Below, one piece after another: positions 1 through 7,719 of a stretch of DNA of 64,000 nucleotides; the stretch's first letter is position 1; every line of letters starts with the position of its first letter. The position numbers were made by a program, and so were the translations under genes. The stretch comes from Bhargavaea ullalensis (GTDB lineage: Bacteria > Bacillota > Bacilli > Bacillales_A > Planococcaceae). The DNA lies in the NCBI RefSeq assembly GCF_040545425.1, contig NZ_JBEPLW010000003.1. The stretch is one strand, 5' to 3'. The notes beneath the pieces were generated by a model. That model was given only the letters and a program-made list of their open reading frames with translations. It was not told the origin of the DNA and ran no database searches.

Positions 1-590
1 TAGAAGGCCGCATGGACAATAAACCGGGTCGCGTCATCGATGATGGCGACCAGGTAAACCTGCTTTTTCTTGCCGTCCGGCCCGATGGGCAGATAAGGGC
101 CATACTTGATGTCGGAATGCCAGAGCTCGTTCCGGCTGCGTTTCTGGAACCTGCGGGCCGCCCCGGGTGTCTGCTGGTAGAGCCGCATCTGACGTGCGCT
201 GTATCCCCGCTCAGCCAGCTTTTCCTGGAGAGTGGAGCGCTTCAGGGCTCCGGGTTTCACGATCCCTTCCCACTCGAGTGTCCGGATGATCTGCGCAATG
301 CTCCTCGAGGGAACTTCCCGCCGGAGGAGGACCGCATGGTCCACCGCCTTTTCCATCCAATCCTGCTGTTGGGCGGGATGGTTCCGGGCTGCCGGCTTCA
401 GTCCGGCGAATCCCTCTTTCCGGTAAGCCGATAGGTATCTTCTCAGTGTCCGTTCCGACAGGCCGTTCTCCGCGGCGATCCGCCGCCTCCTGTCCGCTGC
501 TTCTGCCACCCCCATGCCCGGCTCAAGCAGGGGAGCGATGAGCTGGTAGCGGTTGGCCGCAATCTCTTCCGCCTTTCTCTGATCCTTCAA
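1..590 (-). CDS. DDE transposase of an insertion element, C-terminus outside window
   Basis: I translated this frame directly from the minus strand. It opens at a TTG (590-588) with AGGAGG eight bases upstream (604-599) and stays open to the window edge. The first part holds a helix-turn-helix (GLSERTLRRYLSAYRKEG) followed by a winged region. The start of an rve/DDE integrase core follows, with WHSDIKYGPY and YLVAIIDDATRF, where the Asp residues fit the first catalytic positions. The protein would cut and join the ends of its own element. It lies 38 bp downstream of a DUF6431-like gene, a pairing I recall from other Bacilli elements. The rest of the core and the far end of the element are not visible, so activity cannot be judged. 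Confidence 0.8.
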   Translation of the reverse strand, partial: MKDQRKAEEIAANRYQLIAPLLEPGMGVAEAADRRRRIAAENGLSERTLRRYLSAYRKEGFAGLKPAARNHPAQQQDWMEKAVDHAVLLRREVPSRSIAQIIRTLEWEGIVKPGALKRSTLQEKLAERGYSARQMRLYQQTPGAARRFQKRSRNELWHSDIKYGPYLPIGPDGKKKQVYLVAIIDDATRFIVHAAF

Positions 591-628
591 AGAGAATCCC
601 TCCTAACCTGGTTCCCTTTGAGTGTAGA

Positions 629-1208
629 TCAGCCCCTGCCGGACAGACAGGCAGAACGGGTATGCAGCCAATAATGATGGTTGGCAAGCGGCCGGACAAG
701 CCGCGCCAGCCATCCGCCTGCGTCGCCAACCAGTTGTCCAATTCGTTGCCGGACGGGCTGCGAACGGTCGGACAGGCCGTTCACAGACAGGTTCATCCTT
801 CCTTGCCGGGCCAGCGAACGCAGGAATGAAAGCCAGTGTTCCGCCAGCGTGAAAAACCAGTCTCTCCAACGGAGAAGGGTGGACTGTTCCACCGGAAGAT
901 CAGAGAGGTCTGCGAGGTCCGCAGGCTCTTCAATCGTCGCTTCAATGACCTCCGCCTCGTACCGCTTGTAGGGCACCAGGCAATCCGGCAGTTCATGGTG
1001 GATCACTTTGCACTTCTGGCACCGGAGACGCCGGATGGAATAGATTCGTTCTCCGCCGTCCCCGGTCTTTCCTTTCCTCCTCCTGCTTCCGATAACCTGG
1101 TAGGCAACAGCGTCGCAGGCAGGGCAAGGGATGATGGCTCCCGTCGGCTTAACCGAAAACCCCGCTTTCGGGGTTTAAAACCAATGTGTAATCTGATATG
1201 ATAATCAT
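629..1208 (-). CDS. DUF6431-like zinc-ribbon protein of the insertion element, apparent frameshift
   Basis: The main frame (open from 1174 to 629) reads IIPCPACD..IGSRRRKGK, RRLRCQKCKVIHHE, then LPDCLVPYKRYEAEVIE. This is a paired-cysteine, recombination-accessory type that I know as DUF6431. The frame has no ATG, GTG or TTG ahead of these conserved residues. A plausible N-terminus (MIIISDYTLVLNPESG) starts at 1208 in a neighbouring frame and stops at 1152. A single-base change or a programmed -1 shift in the GGGGTTTTC run near 1160 would join the two. It is either a decayed gene or a frameshifted one. It precedes the transposase and is probably co-transcribed with it. Function is unknown. 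Confidence 0.6.
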
Positions 1209-1220
1209 ATACTTTTTGGT

Positions 1221-1272
1221 GGGGACGCTTCCCGCATGGTCCGGCAAGACCATGCGCTCAGGGGAGGCGTCC
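1221..1272. terminator. long hairpin beside the insertion element
   Basis: Arms GGACGC / GCGTCC enclose an inner stem GCATGGTC / GACCATGC with a six-base loop, and T-rich sequence follows on the plus side. It could be a terminator, the structured end of the element, or a small RNA. A second short hairpin (AACCCCG / CGGGGTT, 1158-1175) lies just inside the DUF6431 gene start. No tested function. Confidence 0.5.
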
Positions 1273-1386
1273 TTTTCCTTTCTATAGATTCTTATGGACA
1301 GTATATCCGTCAATCTCCGGACAGGCAATGCCGTCAGCATTTGGCCATCGGAGACTAGCAATAACAGGAGGGGCAGCGGGGGCTGT

Positions 1387-1512
1387 GATTCCACTCAGCC
1401 GCTCTATGATTCCACTCAGCCGCTCTATGATTCCACTCAGCCGCTCTACGATTCCACTCGGCTGCCCAATGCGCTCACTCGGAGCCCCTATGCGCTCGCT
1501 CGTCCCCCCGAA
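1387..1512. repeat. 21-bp tandem array, family A, copy 1 (six units)
   Basis: Six consecutive 21-bp units. Units 1 to 4 begin GATTCCACTC and units 5 and 6 begin GCGCTC, while the remaining 11 or so bases vary (for example AGCCGCTCTAT). The period is exact with no spacers, so this is not a CRISPR. Because 21 is a multiple of 3, every frame gives seven-residue peptide repeats, which explains spurious open frames here. It lies in the 612-bp stretch between the insertion element and the 3' end of the dehydrogenase gene, which holds nothing else but the hairpin and array copy 2. Confidence 0.9.
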
Positions 1513-1603
1513 TCCCCATAAAGAGGAGGCGGCGGGTGCCAGCGATTCCTCACGACGGGTTACTACGCCCCCCTCACCCTGAGAGAGGGGGAGGAAAGCC
1601 GAT

Positions 1604-1708
1604 GATTCCACTCAGCCGCTCTACGATTCCACTCGGTCGCCCAACGCGCTCACTCGTCCCGCCTATGCGCTCACTCAGCCGCCCAACGCGCTCACTCACC
1701 CACCCCCT
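1604..1708. repeat. 21-bp tandem array, family A, copy 2 (five units)
   Basis: Five further 21-bp units of the same family, two with the GATTCC head and three with the GCGCTC head. They are separated from copy 1 by about 90 bp of non-repeat sequence. The order of heads (GATTCC units first, GCGCTC units after) is the same as in copy 1, which suggests duplication of a mixed array or recombination between two sub-families. Confidence 0.88.
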
Positions 1709-1786
1709 CTCGCCCCAATCCCCATCAAAAAAGCCCTGCTCCCAAAGGAAGCAAGGCTCCATCAACTCAACCACCCATCCACTCCA

Positions 1787-3049
1787 TCAAACGCCCTGCA
1801 GCACTTCCTTTTCCGCAGCCGGCTCTTCCGGCGCAATCCGCTCTTGCGCTGCCTCATATTCTTCCCAGTATTGTTGCATCTTCCGGCGGCCTTCCGCCAC
1901 TTCGGGGTGGAACTGGATGTGGGCTTTCCGCCGCGTCTCACTGACGTAGTCGACGGCTTCCCGGAGGATGTCGTCGAGCCCCTGCCGGCCGGAGTTGCGG
2001 GCGATCGAGAGGGCGGCGGCCACGCCTTGGCTCATGGCGACTTTGGCGCCTTCGATGCCGGTGATGTTGCCGGCGACGTAGAGGCCGTCGACCGGGGTTT
2101 CCATTTGTTCATTGTGCAGCGGAACGTATCCGCCGAGTTCGTCGATATGGTGGAACGGGCAGCCGGTGAGGCCGATCAGTTCGGCGAGCGGGTACAGGCC
2201 GCCGGCAATGCAGACGAAGTCGGCGTCGATGCGCTGCTCGCTTCCCGGGACCACCCGGCCATCCGTCGTGACCGTGGCCAGGATGACACCCTCGACCTGC
2301 TCTTTGCCGCAGATTTCGATGACGGCTTTGCGGAGCATGACCGGGATGCCCCACATTTTCACGCCGCCTTTCGGGTAGAACGTGATGCCGAGTTTCTTCA
2401 TGAAGTCGTTCTGCATAAGCTTGCTGCCGAACTGGACGAATTTGGACGGGGCCATGTGGGACACATGAAGCAATGAATCCATGACGCCCGCAGGATTTGC
2501 GCCGTCTTTGTTCACTTTGTTCATCTTCGGCAGGGCGATGGCGGCGACGTCGATGCCGGCCATGTTCAGCTCCATGGCGATCGCCGAAGACAAGACGTTC
2601 ACGCCGATGATGACGCCGCGGCTGCCCGGTTTCACCCGGTGGACGTTCGTCATGACCTGCGCGGCGCCGACGCTCATGACGCCTGGCAGTGTCCAGCCCG
2701 GTATGGCGACCGGCGATTCGGCCGCACCCGTCGCGAGCAGGAGGGACGGCGCCGTGAATGTCTCGCGGTCCGTGTACACATGCCAGAGCCCGTCTTCTTT
2801 TTCGATGTTTGAAACGGCGGTGCCGAGCCGGATGTCAAGGCCGAGAGCAGCCGCCCGTTCTTCGAGTTTCCTCGTTTCTTCGATGCCGTTCCACCATTTT
2901 CCGCCGGGTTCTTCATAGAGCTGGCCGAGCAGCCGGCCGCCGGGCTTCAGGTATTCGTCGAGGATAAGAACGGACAGCCCGCATTCCGCCGCGGTGATGC
3001 CGGCAGAAAGTCCCGCGGGTCCGCTTCCGATGATGATCAGGTCAGCCAT
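1787..3049 (-). CDS. FAD/NAD(P)-dependent oxidoreductase, D-hydroxyproline dehydrogenase alpha-type subunit
   Basis: 420 residues. The N-terminus has a dinucleotide fold (IIIGSGPAGLSAGITAAE), a second nucleotide site lies mid-chain, and GGLYPLAELIG and GLYVAGNITGIEGAKVAM are near the C-terminus. This is the large-subunit pattern of opine/sarcosine/D-hydroxyproline oxidase complexes (HcnB/OoxA-like). The start ATG overlaps the end of the small ferredoxin-like gene, so translation is coupled. It is the last gene of a three-gene sigma-54 unit facing away from the hydroxyproline operon. With the DAO-type subunit at 5482 it should oxidise cis-4-hydroxy-D-proline to the pyrroline. The role is inferred from context; a related substrate such as D-proline is possible. 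Confidence 0.8.
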   Translation of the reverse strand: MADLIIIGSGPAGLSAGITAAECGLSVLILDEYLKPGGRLLGQLYEEPGGKWWNGIEETRKLEERAAALGLDIRLGTAVSNIEKEDGLWHVYTDRETFTAPSLLLATGAAESPVAIPGWTLPGVMSVGAAQVMTNVHRVKPGSRGVIIGVNVLSSAIAMELNMAGIDVAAIALPKMNKVNKDGANPAGVMDSLLHVSHMAPSKFVQFGSKLMQNDFMKKLGITFYPKGGVKMWGIPVMLRKAVIEICGKEQVEGVILATVTTDGRVVPGSEQRIDADFVCIAGGLYPLAELIGLTGCPFHHIDELGGYVPLHNEQMETPVDGLYVAGNITGIEGAKVAMSQGVAAALSIARNSGRQGLDDILREAVDYVSETRRKAHIQFHPEVAEGRRKMQQYWEEYEAAQERIAPEEPAAEKEVLQGV

Positions 3050-3380
3050 TGTTTTTCCTCCAATCCCGCACCGGTGCGTCCAGCTGTCCGCCGCCCGTGA
3101 CGACCATGCCGTCTTTGACCGGGGTGAGGCACGCCCTCATCCCCTGCACGCCGTCCACCGTCACCCGGCATTCGAAGCAGTGCCCGATGTTGCAATAAAT
3201 GCCGCGCGGGCTGCCGCTTTCCTCGTGCCGGCGAAGCGTCCGCACGCCGTTGGCCAGAAGCGCCGCCGCGATCGGTTCATTTTCGATGCCTTCATATTCT
3301 TTCCCGTTGAAGAGGAAGCTCACTTTCGGCGAAGCGTCCAGCTTGCCGAGAACCGGATGATCCAGAATCCGTTCAGTCAT
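3042..3380 (-). CDS. [2Fe-2S] ferredoxin-like subunit of the hydroxyproline dehydrogenase
   Basis: A small Fer2_4-type protein of 112 residues with a plant-ferredoxin cluster motif: Cys, four residues, Cys, two residues, Cys, then a later Cys (YCNIGHCFECRV ... MRACLTP). It would pass electrons between the flavin subunits. I place the start at the ATG at 3380, which has a G-rich site upstream. That start overlaps the stop of the BFD-type gene (ATGACTGA), and the 3' end overlaps the next gene, giving a tightly coupled three-gene unit. A longer frame reaching 3404 has a weaker start. Confidence 0.8.
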   Translation of the reverse strand: MTERILDHPVLGKLDASPKVSFLFNGKEYEGIENEPIAAALLANGVRTLRRHEESGSPRGIYCNIGHCFECRVTVDGVQGMRACLTPVKDGMVVTGGGQLDAPVRDWRKNNG

Positions 3381-3645
3381 GGCCGATCGCCCCCAGGTCA
3401 CCAAAATGAACCGGCCGCACCGGCGGCTGATACTTCAGCGTGACTTGCGTGGAATCCCGTTCGGTTACGGTGCAGGCGACGGCGTCCACCATATTCCTGC
3501 ATGTCCGGCCGCCGCAGTAACCCATTCCCGCTCGGGTGCGTAGCTTCAATTCGCGTGCATTGCATCCGTATTCTTCGGCGGTCTCCACCAGTTCACCGTA
3601 CGTCACTTCTTCGCATCTGCATATAATCATGTCCTTGTCGGCCAT
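3373..3645 (-). CDS. BFD-like [2Fe-2S] protein
   Basis: 90 residues with ICRCEEVTYGELVE near the start and YCGGRTCRNMV further on, giving the CxC ... CxxxxC cysteine set of bacterioferritin-associated-ferredoxin/BFD domains. In related oxidase complexes this domain is often fused to the large flavoprotein; here it is a separate first gene. It has a good ribosome site (GGGGGGATC) and sits 47 bp downstream of a sigma-54 promoter. Probably an electron-transfer subunit of the dehydrogenase. Confidence 0.75.
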   Translation of the reverse strand: MADKDMIICRCEEVTYGELVETAEEYGCNARELKLRTRAGMGYCGGRTCRNMVDAVACTVTERDSTQVTLKYQPPVRPVHFGDLGAIGHD

Positions 3646-3691
3646 TTCAAGATCCCCCCTGGTTCCAGACTTTTTGCTCTCCCTGAATCAT

Positions 3692-3708
3692 TGCAAGTTT
3701 CATGCCAA
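3692..3708 (-). promoter_or_regulatory. sigma-54 (-24/-12) promoter for the dehydrogenase subunit operon
   Basis: Read on the minus strand the sequence is TTGGCATGAAACTTGCA. The GG and GC are 12 bases apart, an excellent match to the RpoN consensus. It begins a few bases after the stop codon of the activator gene and drives the three iron-sulfur/flavin subunits. I saw no convincing copy of the 17-bp upstream motif nearby. Confidence 0.85.
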
Positions 3709-3711
3709 CCA

Positions 3712-5319
3712 TCACAGGCTGATGCCGAGTTTGTTCATCCGGTTGTAAAGTGTGGCCCGGGTGATGCCGAGGTTCGCGGCGCACAGCTGTTTGTTGCCGC
3801 CCGCGTTTTCCAGTTCGCGCACGAGGACGGCGCGTTCATACTCCTGAAGCTGCTCGGCGAGGGTTCCGCTGCCGTTTTTGACGGAGAGATGCGTCTTTTC
3901 CCGGACAGCCGGTTCGGTGATCCGTTCGATTTCGGCTGGCAGATCATCGGTTTTGATCTCGCCGTTGTCCGAGAAGATGACAAGCCGCTCGATCACGTTG
4001 CGCAGTTCGCGGATGTTGCCGGGCCAGTCATGTTTGAGCAGGGACTGCATCACTTCCTGGGAAACGCCGTGGATCGGGCGGTTGTACTTGACCGAAAACT
4101 CATAGAGGAAGTAATGCGAGAGTTCCAGGATGTCTTCGATCCGGTCGCGGAGCGGCGGGATTTTGATGTTCACGACGTTGAGCCGGTAGTACAGGTCTTC
4201 GCGGAATTTCCCTTCATCGACAAGCTCTTTCAGGTTGCGGTTCGTCGCCGCGACCACACGGAAATCCACTTCGATTTCCTTCGTTCCCCCGACACGGAAA
4301 AACCGTTTTTCCTGGAGAAGACGGAGGAACTTCACTTGCATCTCGAGCGGCATCTCGCCGATTTCATCGAGAAATAACGTCCCGCCCCTTGCAAGCTCGA
4401 CTTTTCCTTTTTTGCCTTTTGCATCGGCGCCGGAGAAGGCTCCTTTTTCATAGCCGAAGATTTCGCTTTCGAACAGACTCCCCGATATGGCGCCGCAGTT
4501 GATCGCGATGAACGGGGCGTCGTCATTTTCCCTCAGATGATGGACGGCTTTGGCGAACAGCTCTTTCCCGGTGCCGCTTTCCCCGTTGATCAGGATGCTG
4601 GCCATCGTGCGGGCGGCCTTCGTCGTCAGATCGATCGTCCGCTTGAGTTCTTGGCTGTTCCCTTTTATATAAGAGAACGGGTCGGCCGAGGCAGACGTTT
4701 TCCGGATCTGTTCCTCCAGCCTGAACAGCTTTTCGGACGTGCTGTGCAGTTCGTTGTTGAGACGGATCTGGCTGGTGATGTCGGTTTCCGCGACGACTGC
4801 CCCGACAATTTCCCCGTCGAGAAGAACAGGGTTCGAGTTGATGAGCACGACGAGGTCTTCCCGCGCATGGTGTTGCTGATGCAGGACGGAGGAGCCGTCC
4901 TGGAGCGATTTCAGGATTTCCAGCTGATCGGAGCGGAAGAAATCCGTGATCGGCCTGCCGAGTATGTCTTCATCCTTCACGGAAAAGATGTCTTCCGCAC
5001 CCCGCGTCCAATGAACGACGCGGGCCTCTTCATCGATGACGGTGCACGATTCATTGATCGTTTCGAGGATCGTGTCCAAATAGGCGCACTTGCGCTTGAA
5101 TGCTTCCAACATAGTGAGGGCGACGGTCTCGTAGCTGAGGTGTCCGATTTTATGTCCGTCTTCATCCTCAACGAGCAGATACGGATAATCACCGAGCAGG
5201 GCGATGGCTTCTTCAAGCGGCCGGCCGGCCCGGACGGAAAGGACAGGGATCGCGTGATTTTCATCCTCCGGAACGGCAGGACTCATGAACGGGTCGATTT
5301 CAAGCGGCTGTTTAAACAT
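3712..5319 (-). CDS. sigma-54-dependent transcriptional activator (PrdR/RocR-like)
   Basis: 535 residues from the ATG at 5319, chosen because GGAGGAG lies just upstream; an upstream TTG is less likely. Layout: an N-terminal sensor-like segment of about 70 residues, a PAS domain (about 75-190), and an AAA+ domain with Walker A GESGTGKE (about 247) and GGTLFLDEIGEM. The sigma-54 contact loop reads GAFSGA where most relatives have GAFTGA. A Fis-type helix-turn-helix ends the protein. It is divergent from the hydroxyproline operon and is surely the activator of the -24/-12 promoters in this window. The inducer is presumably hydroxyproline or proline, sensed through the N-terminus or PAS; that part is inference. 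Confidence 0.92.
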   Translation of the reverse strand: MFKQPLEIDPFMSPAVPEDENHAIPVLSVRAGRPLEEAIALLGDYPYLLVEDEDGHKIGHLSYETVALTMLEAFKRKCAYLDTILETINESCTVIDEEARVVHWTRGAEDIFSVKDEDILGRPITDFFRSDQLEILKSLQDGSSVLHQQHHAREDLVVLINSNPVLLDGEIVGAVVAETDITSQIRLNNELHSTSEKLFRLEEQIRKTSASADPFSYIKGNSQELKRTIDLTTKAARTMASILINGESGTGKELFAKAVHHLRENDDAPFIAINCGAISGSLFESEIFGYEKGAFSGADAKGKKGKVELARGGTLFLDEIGEMPLEMQVKFLRLLQEKRFFRVGGTKEIEVDFRVVAATNRNLKELVDEGKFREDLYYRLNVVNIKIPPLRDRIEDILELSHYFLYEFSVKYNRPIHGVSQEVMQSLLKHDWPGNIRELRNVIERLVIFSDNGEIKTDDLPAEIERITEPAVREKTHLSVKNGSGTLAEQLQEYERAVLVRELENAGGNKQLCAANLGITRATLYNRMNKLGISL

Positions 5320-5354
5320 CTGGACGTCTCCTCCTGTCAAAGTTATTAGTCACT

Positions 5355-5371
5355 GTCCAACATATTTTACA
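5355..5371 (-). promoter_or_regulatory. candidate activator binding site upstream of the hydroxyproline operon
   Basis: On the minus strand this reads TGTAAAATATGTTGGAC. It matches 13 of 17 positions of the motif that occurs twice, perfectly, before the peptide transporter (15651-15697). It lies 52-68 bp upstream of the -24 element, the usual place for an enhancer-type site. Binding by the adjacent activator is inferred. Confidence 0.55.
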
Positions 5372-5422
5372 GGAGACGGCGATAGAATCAATAGAATATT
5401 TGAATTAAAAGAACTTTCCGGG

Positions 5423-5439
5423 TTGGCATGACACTTGCA
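5423..5439 (+). promoter_or_regulatory. sigma-54 (-24/-12) promoter for the hydroxyproline operon
   Basis: TTGGCATGACACTTGCA with the GG and GC dinucleotides 12 bases apart, a near-perfect RpoN promoter. It lies 43 bp upstream of the first gene of a six-gene operon and is nearly identical to the promoters at 3708 and 15740. Confidence 0.9.
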
Positions 5440-5481
5440 TAGTTTATAGGGCAGGCAAGGAATCCAGGAAGGGGGAACGTT

Positions 5482-6663
5482 ATGTCATCCCAGATCAATC
5501 GTGATGTTGTCGTGATCGGCGGCGGAATCATGGGCGCCGCCATTGCATACTACGGGTCGAAGTCAGGACTCGATATTACCGTTCTTGAGAAAGGGTCGCT
5601 TGCGAGCGGCACGTCTTCCCGGTGCGACGGCAATATTCTCGCCATCGACAAAGACCCAGGCTTTGACAGCCAGATGTCGCTCGTGAGCCAGCAGCTTGTC
5701 CATGAGCTGAGCAGTGAACTCGAGGTGCCGTTTGAATACCGCAATCCCGGCAGCATTCTCGTCTGCGAGAACGACGCGGAAATGGAAGCGGCCCAGCAGT
5801 GGGTCGACCGCCAGCTGGCGGCGGGGCTCGACTTTAAAATGCTCGACCGGGAAGACCTGCGCAATGAATCCAAGTTTTTTGCGGATGATCTGTACGGCGG
5901 ACTGGAATGCAAGACCGATTCGACGGTCAATCCGTACATGCTGACGTTTTCGATGTTTCATTCCGCCAAGAAGCAGGGCGCGCGCATTCATACGAACACC
6001 GAAGTGACGAACCTCCGGAGAAATCCGGACGGGACATTCACGATCGAGACAAGCGGCGACACATTCACGGCCAATAAAGTCGTCAATGCCGGAGGCGTCT
6101 GGGCGCCGCGGATCGGCTCGATGCTTGGTGTCGACGTGCCGATCCACCCGAGGAAAGGGCAACTCATCGTTGCGTCGCGCCAGGAGATGGTCGGCCTCCG
6201 GAAAGTCATGGAGTTCGGCTATTTGATCTCCAAGTTCGGCGGGGAGCGGGTCGTCGACGAGATGACCGAGAAATACGGGGTTGCGCTCGTGTTCGAGCCG
6301 ACGGAAAGCCAGAACTTCCTCATCGGCAGCAGCCGCCAGTTCGCCGGTTTCAACACGAAAGTGAATCATGAAGTGACCCGCTATATCGCGAAGCGTGCGG
6401 TGCGCTTCTACCCGAAGATTGCTGATATGACGGTGATCCGCACTTATGCGGGCCTGCGTCCGTGGACGGAGGACCATCTGCCGATCATCTCGGAAGTCGA
6501 GGGGATCCCGGGCTTCTACATCGCGGCGGGCCATGAAGGGGACGGCATCAGCCTCGCGGCGGTGACCGGAAAAGTGGTGGAAGAAATGCTGAACGGCAAA
6601 GAGACATGCATCCCGACGGAGCCTGTCCGATTGAGCCGGTTCAAAGAAAAGGTGGGGGTTTAA
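5482..6663 (+). CDS. DAO-family FAD oxidoreductase, D-hydroxyproline dehydrogenase beta-type subunit
   Basis: 393 residues. The N-terminal FAD-binding motif is VVVIGGGIMGAAIAYYG, the family ELEKG-type acidic end of the second strand is LEKGSLASGTSS, and the C-terminal FAD loop is IAAGHEGDGISLA. This is the SoxB/DadA-like catalytic fold, here the subunit that would oxidise cis-4-hydroxy-D-proline to delta-1-pyrroline-4-hydroxy-2-carboxylate. Its partners are the three subunits encoded on the other side of the activator gene. It is the first gene of the operon, with AGGAAGGGGG before the ATG. Oxidation of D-proline or sarcosine cannot be excluded from sequence. Confidence 0.85.
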   Translation: MSSQINRDVVVIGGGIMGAAIAYYGSKSGLDITVLEKGSLASGTSSRCDGNILAIDKDPGFDSQMSLVSQQLVHELSSELEVPFEYRNPGSILVCENDAEMEAAQQWVDRQLAAGLDFKMLDREDLRNESKFFADDLYGGLECKTDSTVNPYMLTFSMFHSAKKQGARIHTNTEVTNLRRNPDGTFTIETSGDTFTANKVVNAGGVWAPRIGSMLGVDVPIHPRKGQLIVASRQEMVGLRKVMEFGYLISKFGGERVVDEMTEKYGVALVFEPTESQNFLIGSSRQFAGFNTKVNHEVTRYIAKRAVRFYPKIADMTVIRTYAGLRPWTEDHLPIISEVEGIPGFYIAAGHEGDGISLAAVTGKVVEEMLNGKETCIPTEPVRLSRFKEKVGV

Positions 6664-7719
6664 ATGAAGTGCCAGCGGGTGTTCCAGACGATCGACACGC
6701 ACACGGGCGGGAATCCGACGCGGACCGTCATCAGCGGTCTGCCGCCGCTCAGCGGGAACACGATGTCCGAGAAGATGCTCGACATGCAGAACCGGTTCGA
6801 CTGGATCCGGAAGTTCCTCATGAATGAACCGAGGGGGCACGGCGTCATGTCCGGTGCACTCATGACGGATCCGTGCCATCCGGACGCAGATGTCGGGGTT
6901 ATCTACATTGAAACGGGCGGCTATTTGCCGATGTGCGGCCATGACACGATCGGGTTCTGCACGGCGCTTGTCGAAGCCGGCCTGATCGAAGTGAAGGAGC
7001 CGTTCACAGATATTAAAGTCGACACGCCGGCGGGACTCGTCGACGTGCGGGTGCGCGTCGAGGACGGCAAGGCGAAAGAAGTGACGTTCGAAAACGTCCC
7101 CGCCTTCCTGCTGAAGTCAATTGAAATCGACATCGACGGAATCGGGCGGGTCGAGGCGGATATCGCATACGGCGGCAATTTCTACGGAATCATCGACGCC
7201 CGCAAGCTCGGACTGACGCTGACGGAAGAACACGCTTCCGAAATCATCAACAAAGCGATCACGATCCGCAATGCGATCAATGAGCGGGAGGAAATCGTGC
7301 ATCCGCAGTATCCGTTTATCAGCGGCCTGACGCACATCGAATTTTACACGGATCCCGTTCATCCGGAGGGGGATGTGAAGAACACGGTCGTCGTCCCGCC
7401 GGGCGGCATCGACCGGTCGCCGTGCGGCACGGGCACTTCCGCCAAGCTGGCGACACTTTACGCGCAGGGGAAGATCGGGCAGGATGAGCCGTTCGTCCAC
7501 GAAAGCATCGTCGGCACTCTGTTCCGCGCCCGAGTGCTCGGCACGACGGACGCCGGCGGCAGGGAGGCGGTCCTGACGGAAGTGTCCGGCTCCGCATGGA
7601 TCATGGGGATGCACCGGTTCTTTTACAATGAACGCGATCCGCTGCGGGAAGGTTATCTGCTCATCCCGCCGATGGATCATGAAGAAGCGGCTCCGGCAGC
7701 TGCAAAGGAGGGAGTCTGA
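6664..7719 (+). CDS. 4-hydroxyproline 2-epimerase (proline racemase family)
   Basis: 351 residues with both catalytic thiols of the proline racemase family: Cys91 in MCGHDTIGF and Cys254 in PCGTGTSA. Two-cysteine members of this group interconvert trans-4-hydroxy-L-proline and cis-4-hydroxy-D-proline, or L- and D-proline. The ATG directly follows the stop of the upstream dehydrogenase gene. Epimerase rather than proline racemase is favoured because the operon also carries the hydroxypyrroline deaminase and ketoglutarate semialdehyde dehydrogenase genes. Confidence 0.88.
   Translation: MKCQRVFQTIDTHTGGNPTRTVISGLPPLSGNTMSEKMLDMQNRFDWIRKFLMNEPRGHGVMSGALMTDPCHPDADVGVIYIETGGYLPMCGHDTIGFCTALVEAGLIEVKEPFTDIKVDTPAGLVDVRVRVEDGKAKEVTFENVPAFLLKSIEIDIDGIGRVEADIAYGGNFYGIIDARKLGLTLTEEHASEIINKAITIRNAINEREEIVHPQYPFISGLTHIEFYTDPVHPEGDVKNTVVVPPGGIDRSPCGTGTSAKLATLYAQGKIGQDEPFVHESIVGTLFRARVLGTTDAGGREAVLTEVSGSAWIMGMHRFFYNERDPLREGYLLIPPMDHEEAAPAAAKEGV

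Noticed and set aside
12..434. Plus-strand frame at the left edge
   Set aside because: The minus strand encodes a clear transposase over the same bases.
1191..1212. ATATGATAATCATAT as a Fur box
   Set aside because: It is palindromic, but fits the Fur 7-1-7 pattern poorly and lies inside an insertion element end.
1387..1708. Possible CRISPR arrays or repeat proteins at the 21-bp arrays
   Set aside because: The units are contiguous with only a few variable bases, there are no spacers or cas genes, and the frames through them are not preceded by ribosome sites.
3711..3860. A copy of the 17-bp activator motif before the promoter at 3708
   Set aside because: Only a weak partial likeness (TGTAAAGTGTGG) is present inside the activator's coding end; not enough to claim.
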